From the NCBI GenBank assembly GCA_905178155.1, contig CAJINV010000004.1, positions 9,834,625 through 9,898,624 of the forward strand: a DNA stretch of 64,000 nt, read 5' to 3'. The stretch is from Amoebophrya sp. A120 (lineage: Eukaryota > Sar > Dinophyceae > Syndiniales > Amoebophryaceae). Under the pieces are notes generated by a model that was not told where the DNA came from, did not search any database, and saw only the letters and a list, made by a program, of their open reading frames with translations. Shown one piece after another: positions 61,340 through 64,000 of the stretch (the stretch's first letter is position 1; each line of letters starts with the position of its first letter). The position numbers were made by a program, and so were the translations under genes.

Positions 61340-64000
61340 ATGGCCTTCCACAAAACCGCTCCCGGTTTCCTCGAGGTCCAGGAGGTGCCCACTTTCGACC
61401 GGAAAAACGTAAAAGTCCCGAAAACCTCCGTCGTGCGCTCGCATGAAGTCCAAAAGTGGATCCAGAAGCGCCGGGGTGCACTGGCCAAGCAGAAAGCCGG
61501 AGCAGGTTCCAGCTCGAGCTCCTCTTCTTCCAGCACTCCCTTCGGCAATAAACAAGCTTCCCCGGACAAGAAAAACCTCCAGGCCGGCGAGGAGGGCTTT
61601 CTCCGGTTGCTCTGGAAGACCATCGACTACGACGGAAATGAGTACATCGACGCGGACGAACTGGAGCTCATTGTCGGCGCGATGCGGTTGTGCTTCTACT
61701 CTGTTTTCTATTTCGGCGAAACGTCCGACCGCCAGCGGTACCGGACGGTGCGCGCGCGGCAGCAGCTCCAGTCGCAGGGCGGAATTCTAGGGGGCGCGGG
61801 CAACGAGGCGAAGATGCTCGGTTTTTCCTCCAACGTGCCGCTGTTTCTCGGCAAGGACAAGGTTGGCACCATGAAGGACATGCTGGGGGCCACCCACGCG
61901 CAGCAGACCACCGGCGCGACCATGTTCGACGCGGCGAGCGTGTTGATGCAGCAGGAGGGCAGCAAGCCGGCGGGCGGGCTGAAGAGCAGCGGGTTTGCGA
62001 AGTTCCGGAAAGCCGCGGCCGGGGGTGCTGGTAATGATGCGAACAACAATGGCTCATCCCCGAACGGCAGGTCGTCCACCGTTTCCCTAGACGGGATGGG
62101 CACTTCTTTCTCCACCGCGATGAACGAAAAAGAATTGACGCCAACCACCTTAGTACCCGAAAACGCCACGGCCATCAAGGAGCCGCTCGACCCGCTGCCG
62201 GACGACGCGGCGATGGAGAGTCTGCAGCGGAGGCTCGACACGATTGAGATCCGCTTGTCCGACAAGGAAATTGCGGCGAAAAACGCCCACGCGCGGAAGT
62301 TCCGGGGGGAGTTCGAGGGCATGCTGGACGACATCAACGACGGGGTGTCGTTTCTAGCGGACAAGGCCGATTTGGGCGAGGACTACCAGACTGAGTTGTC
62401 CAACCAACAAGTCCAACGCTACGAGGACAGCGGCGCGGGGTTGGTGGACGAGCTGCACCAGAAAATCACCTCGGAGGAGAGGATCGGGGAGATTTTGAAG
62501 GAGCTCTCCTTTCTACGAATTGCAAAAGTATCGTATTCGTATAAATGCATTACAAATTTCCTCAGCATGAGAAATGAAATTTGTAATGCGGATTTGCTTT
62601 CAGAAAAAAATTTGTAATGCATTATGGCAATACGAGTACGATACTTTTGCACAGGATACTTTCGCGGGTACTGCAACGTGAATGACGACGCGCAGAAGCT
62701 GCAGGACCAATTTATAACCTGCTCTGGTGTTTTTACAATCTCAAACGTTACGTATAGAGTTTGGAAATCTGTGATGCAAGATTGCATGATCTAGCCAAGT
62801 CTCATAGGATTGCGCATGACAAGTTCCGGAGCCCTAAACCCCATGACAATCTGGCGAAATTTGTATTGCAAAAAGTGGAATGCTTTGCGAGTCTTTCATG
62901 CTCATCATGCAACACGACAAATTCCAGATTCTATTGTAACGTTTGGGATTGTAACGTTTGAGCAAGTCATACAATTCCCCGGGTTTTTCGACTCGTTCCT
63001 TAACAACGTGATCCTGCAGTACCGCGGCGAGTCGGAGCTGCAGGCGCCGCACAGCTCGGACGGCGGCACGCAGTTGCTGAAGTCGCACCGAGCCATTTTG
63101 GACGCGGTGGACGACATTCACTTGAAGCTGCAAAAAAAGTCCGGGGAGAAGCCGATCCTGTGGCCGGAGTTTGTGGACATCTTGCGGCCCTTGTGCCGCA
63201 AGGAGATTGACGAGGATTTGATGTACGCGGCGTTACCCTTGCACCTGCTCGTGCAGGACTGTCTCCGGAAAAAGGAGTTTGCGCGGTTGGGCACGGAATA
63301 CAATTTTCGCACGCAGTATCCACAGTAAATTTCCCGTACATCACGTACAAATGCCGTTTCTGCATGGCAAAGCTTCCCTTCGATCCTGTTCAGCATGACA
63401 AGTTGTCTGCGCTAAGTTAGTGAAATTTGTGATGCATCATGTTGTACATGTACGGGAAATTTGTATTGCATACGCAGCAATACGCGGAGGCGTACAAGAT
63501 GAAGTTGAAACGTCCGGTCGATACCGATCTTCGGTCCCGCTCCCCGACGATGAAGACCGGGGAAAACCTCCCGTCGAAGTGGTTCGCCGGGAAGAAGGGT
63601 CAAAGAGTGTCGCAGCTGTCGCCACAGCGGAAATCGCCGGTAAAAGAGTGGGAGAATTACGTCGAGGAGGAGAGAATGGCGAAGTTGTTACGGAAAAAGA
63701 ACAACCGAGAGAATGGTGAGGACGAAGACGAAACGATGATCTCCTCCCCGCCTTTGACCCCGGCGAGCTCGGTGAGACGGTCCCAGTCCCCCTCTTTAGT
63801 CACCACGACCACCGGCACCGCCGCGACCGGGTCGCAGGCGACGCGGAACAGCCAGCGAAACAAGCACGTCCTGCAGACCGCGAACGCCAGCTTGCAGCAT
63901 CAGTTGTCGAGCCACGAGCCGAGCCTGCAGACCACGCTAACCGGGTCAAAAACGACGATCACGTCGGACGAGCAGGACCAGAAAAAGCAAGTGCCGGTGG
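61340..64000 (+). CDS. EF-hand protein, 3'-partial
   Basis: Exons are 61340-62513, 62664-62712, 62977-63316 and 63478 to the window edge. There is no stop codon before 64000. ATG 61340 (AAGATGGCC) was chosen over an upstream non-ATG extension. One canonical EF-hand loop, DYDGNEYIDADE, lies at about residues 96-107 between hydrophobic helices (FLRLLWKTI and LELIVGAM), so calcium binding is likely. Further on are a coiled-coil-like stretch (AMESLQRRLDTIEIRLSDKEIAAKNAHARKF) and a helical region FVDILRPLCRKEIDEDLMYAALPLHLLVQDCLRKKEF that may be a second, degenerate EF-hand lobe. The last exon is basic and Ser/Thr-rich (RSRSPTMK ... SPQRKSPVKEW ... SSPPLTPASS). The function is unknown. Confidence 0.8.
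62514..62658. mobile_element. IE-A introner (reverse form)
   Basis: The direct repeat CTTTC lies at 62509-62513 and 62659-62663. It begins TACGAATTGCAAAAGTATCG and ends CTTTTGCACAGGATA. It is 145 nt long. The joint reads KELSFRGYCNVNDD. Confidence 0.92.
62713..62971. mobile_element. IE-I introner
   Basis: The direct repeat CAATT lies at 62708-62712 and 62972-62976. It begins TATAACCTGCTCTGG. The family word CTCAAACGTTAC occurs near the left end and its complement, GTAACGTTTGAG, near the right end (ending CAAGTCATA). It is 259 nt long. The joint reads LQDQFPGFFDSFLNN. Confidence 0.85.
63317..63472. mobile_element. IE-G introner
   Basis: The direct repeat CGCAG lies at 63312-63316 and 63473-63477. 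It begins TATCCACAGTAAATTTCCCG and ends GGGAAATTTGTATTGCATA. It is 156 nt long. The joint reads YNFRTQQYAEAYKMKL. Confidence 0.92.

Overview
The window is nuclear DNA of a eukaryote in which almost every gene is broken up by short transposon-like introns. It reads as an alveolate, most likely a dinoflagellate of the Syndiniales (Amoebophrya-like). Three things suggest this. Ten multi-exon genes all lie on the + strand. The proteins are eukaryotic (an LTV1 ribosome-assembly factor, an ABC half-transporter, EF-hand, TPR and ankyrin proteins). The genes carry many repeat families of 'introner elements' with target-site duplications, which are known from that lineage and a few other protists. The species assignment is inference. 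The gene content and the repeats are read directly.

Layout, left to right: a 5'-truncated gene of unknown function (196-2996); a TPR / membrane-anchor / alpha-beta-hydrolase gene (4172-8708); a gene for a signal-peptide-bearing, Ser-rich coiled-coil protein (9898-17163); a 2,022-codon disordered protein ending in two copies of a PDZ-like module (20011-26890); a 2,272-codon ankyrin-repeat protein (27494-37108); a G+C-rich island without a convincing gene (about 37700-39490); an ABC half-transporter with a ZZ-type zinc finger (40083-46160); an unknown Ser/Gln-rich gene (47378-52469); a UPF0489 (C5orf22-like) gene (53323-55875); LTV1 (56579-60598); and an EF-hand gene that runs off the right edge (from 61340).

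The main feature is the intron system. I count 53 introner-type insertions in at least ten sequence families (called IE-A to IE-J here, plus one unclassified). Nearly all begin with TAT, end with ATA, have imperfect terminal inverted repeats and are flanked by a 5-bp direct repeat, sometimes with one mismatch. Removing the element plus one copy of the 5-bp repeat joins the reading frames. With this single rule, together with five ordinary GT-AG introns, all seven complete gene models sum to a multiple of three, and known motifs are restored across the joints (the TPR sequence EAIQKYNKAI, the ABC D-loop SALD and H-loop IAHRLST, the LTV1 and UPF0489 motifs). The rule does not create GT-AG borders, so these introns look non-canonical. 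Family A is present in both orientations (9 one way, 10 the other). No introner copy was seen between genes. Two elements are greatly enlarged: a 2.7-kb IE-A carrying several unrelated satellites, and a 1.1-kb IE-D carrying palindromic repeats. Eight ordinary GT-AG introns coexist with them.

All coordinates of introner borders are ambiguous by up to five bases because of the direct repeat; I place the retained copy on the left.
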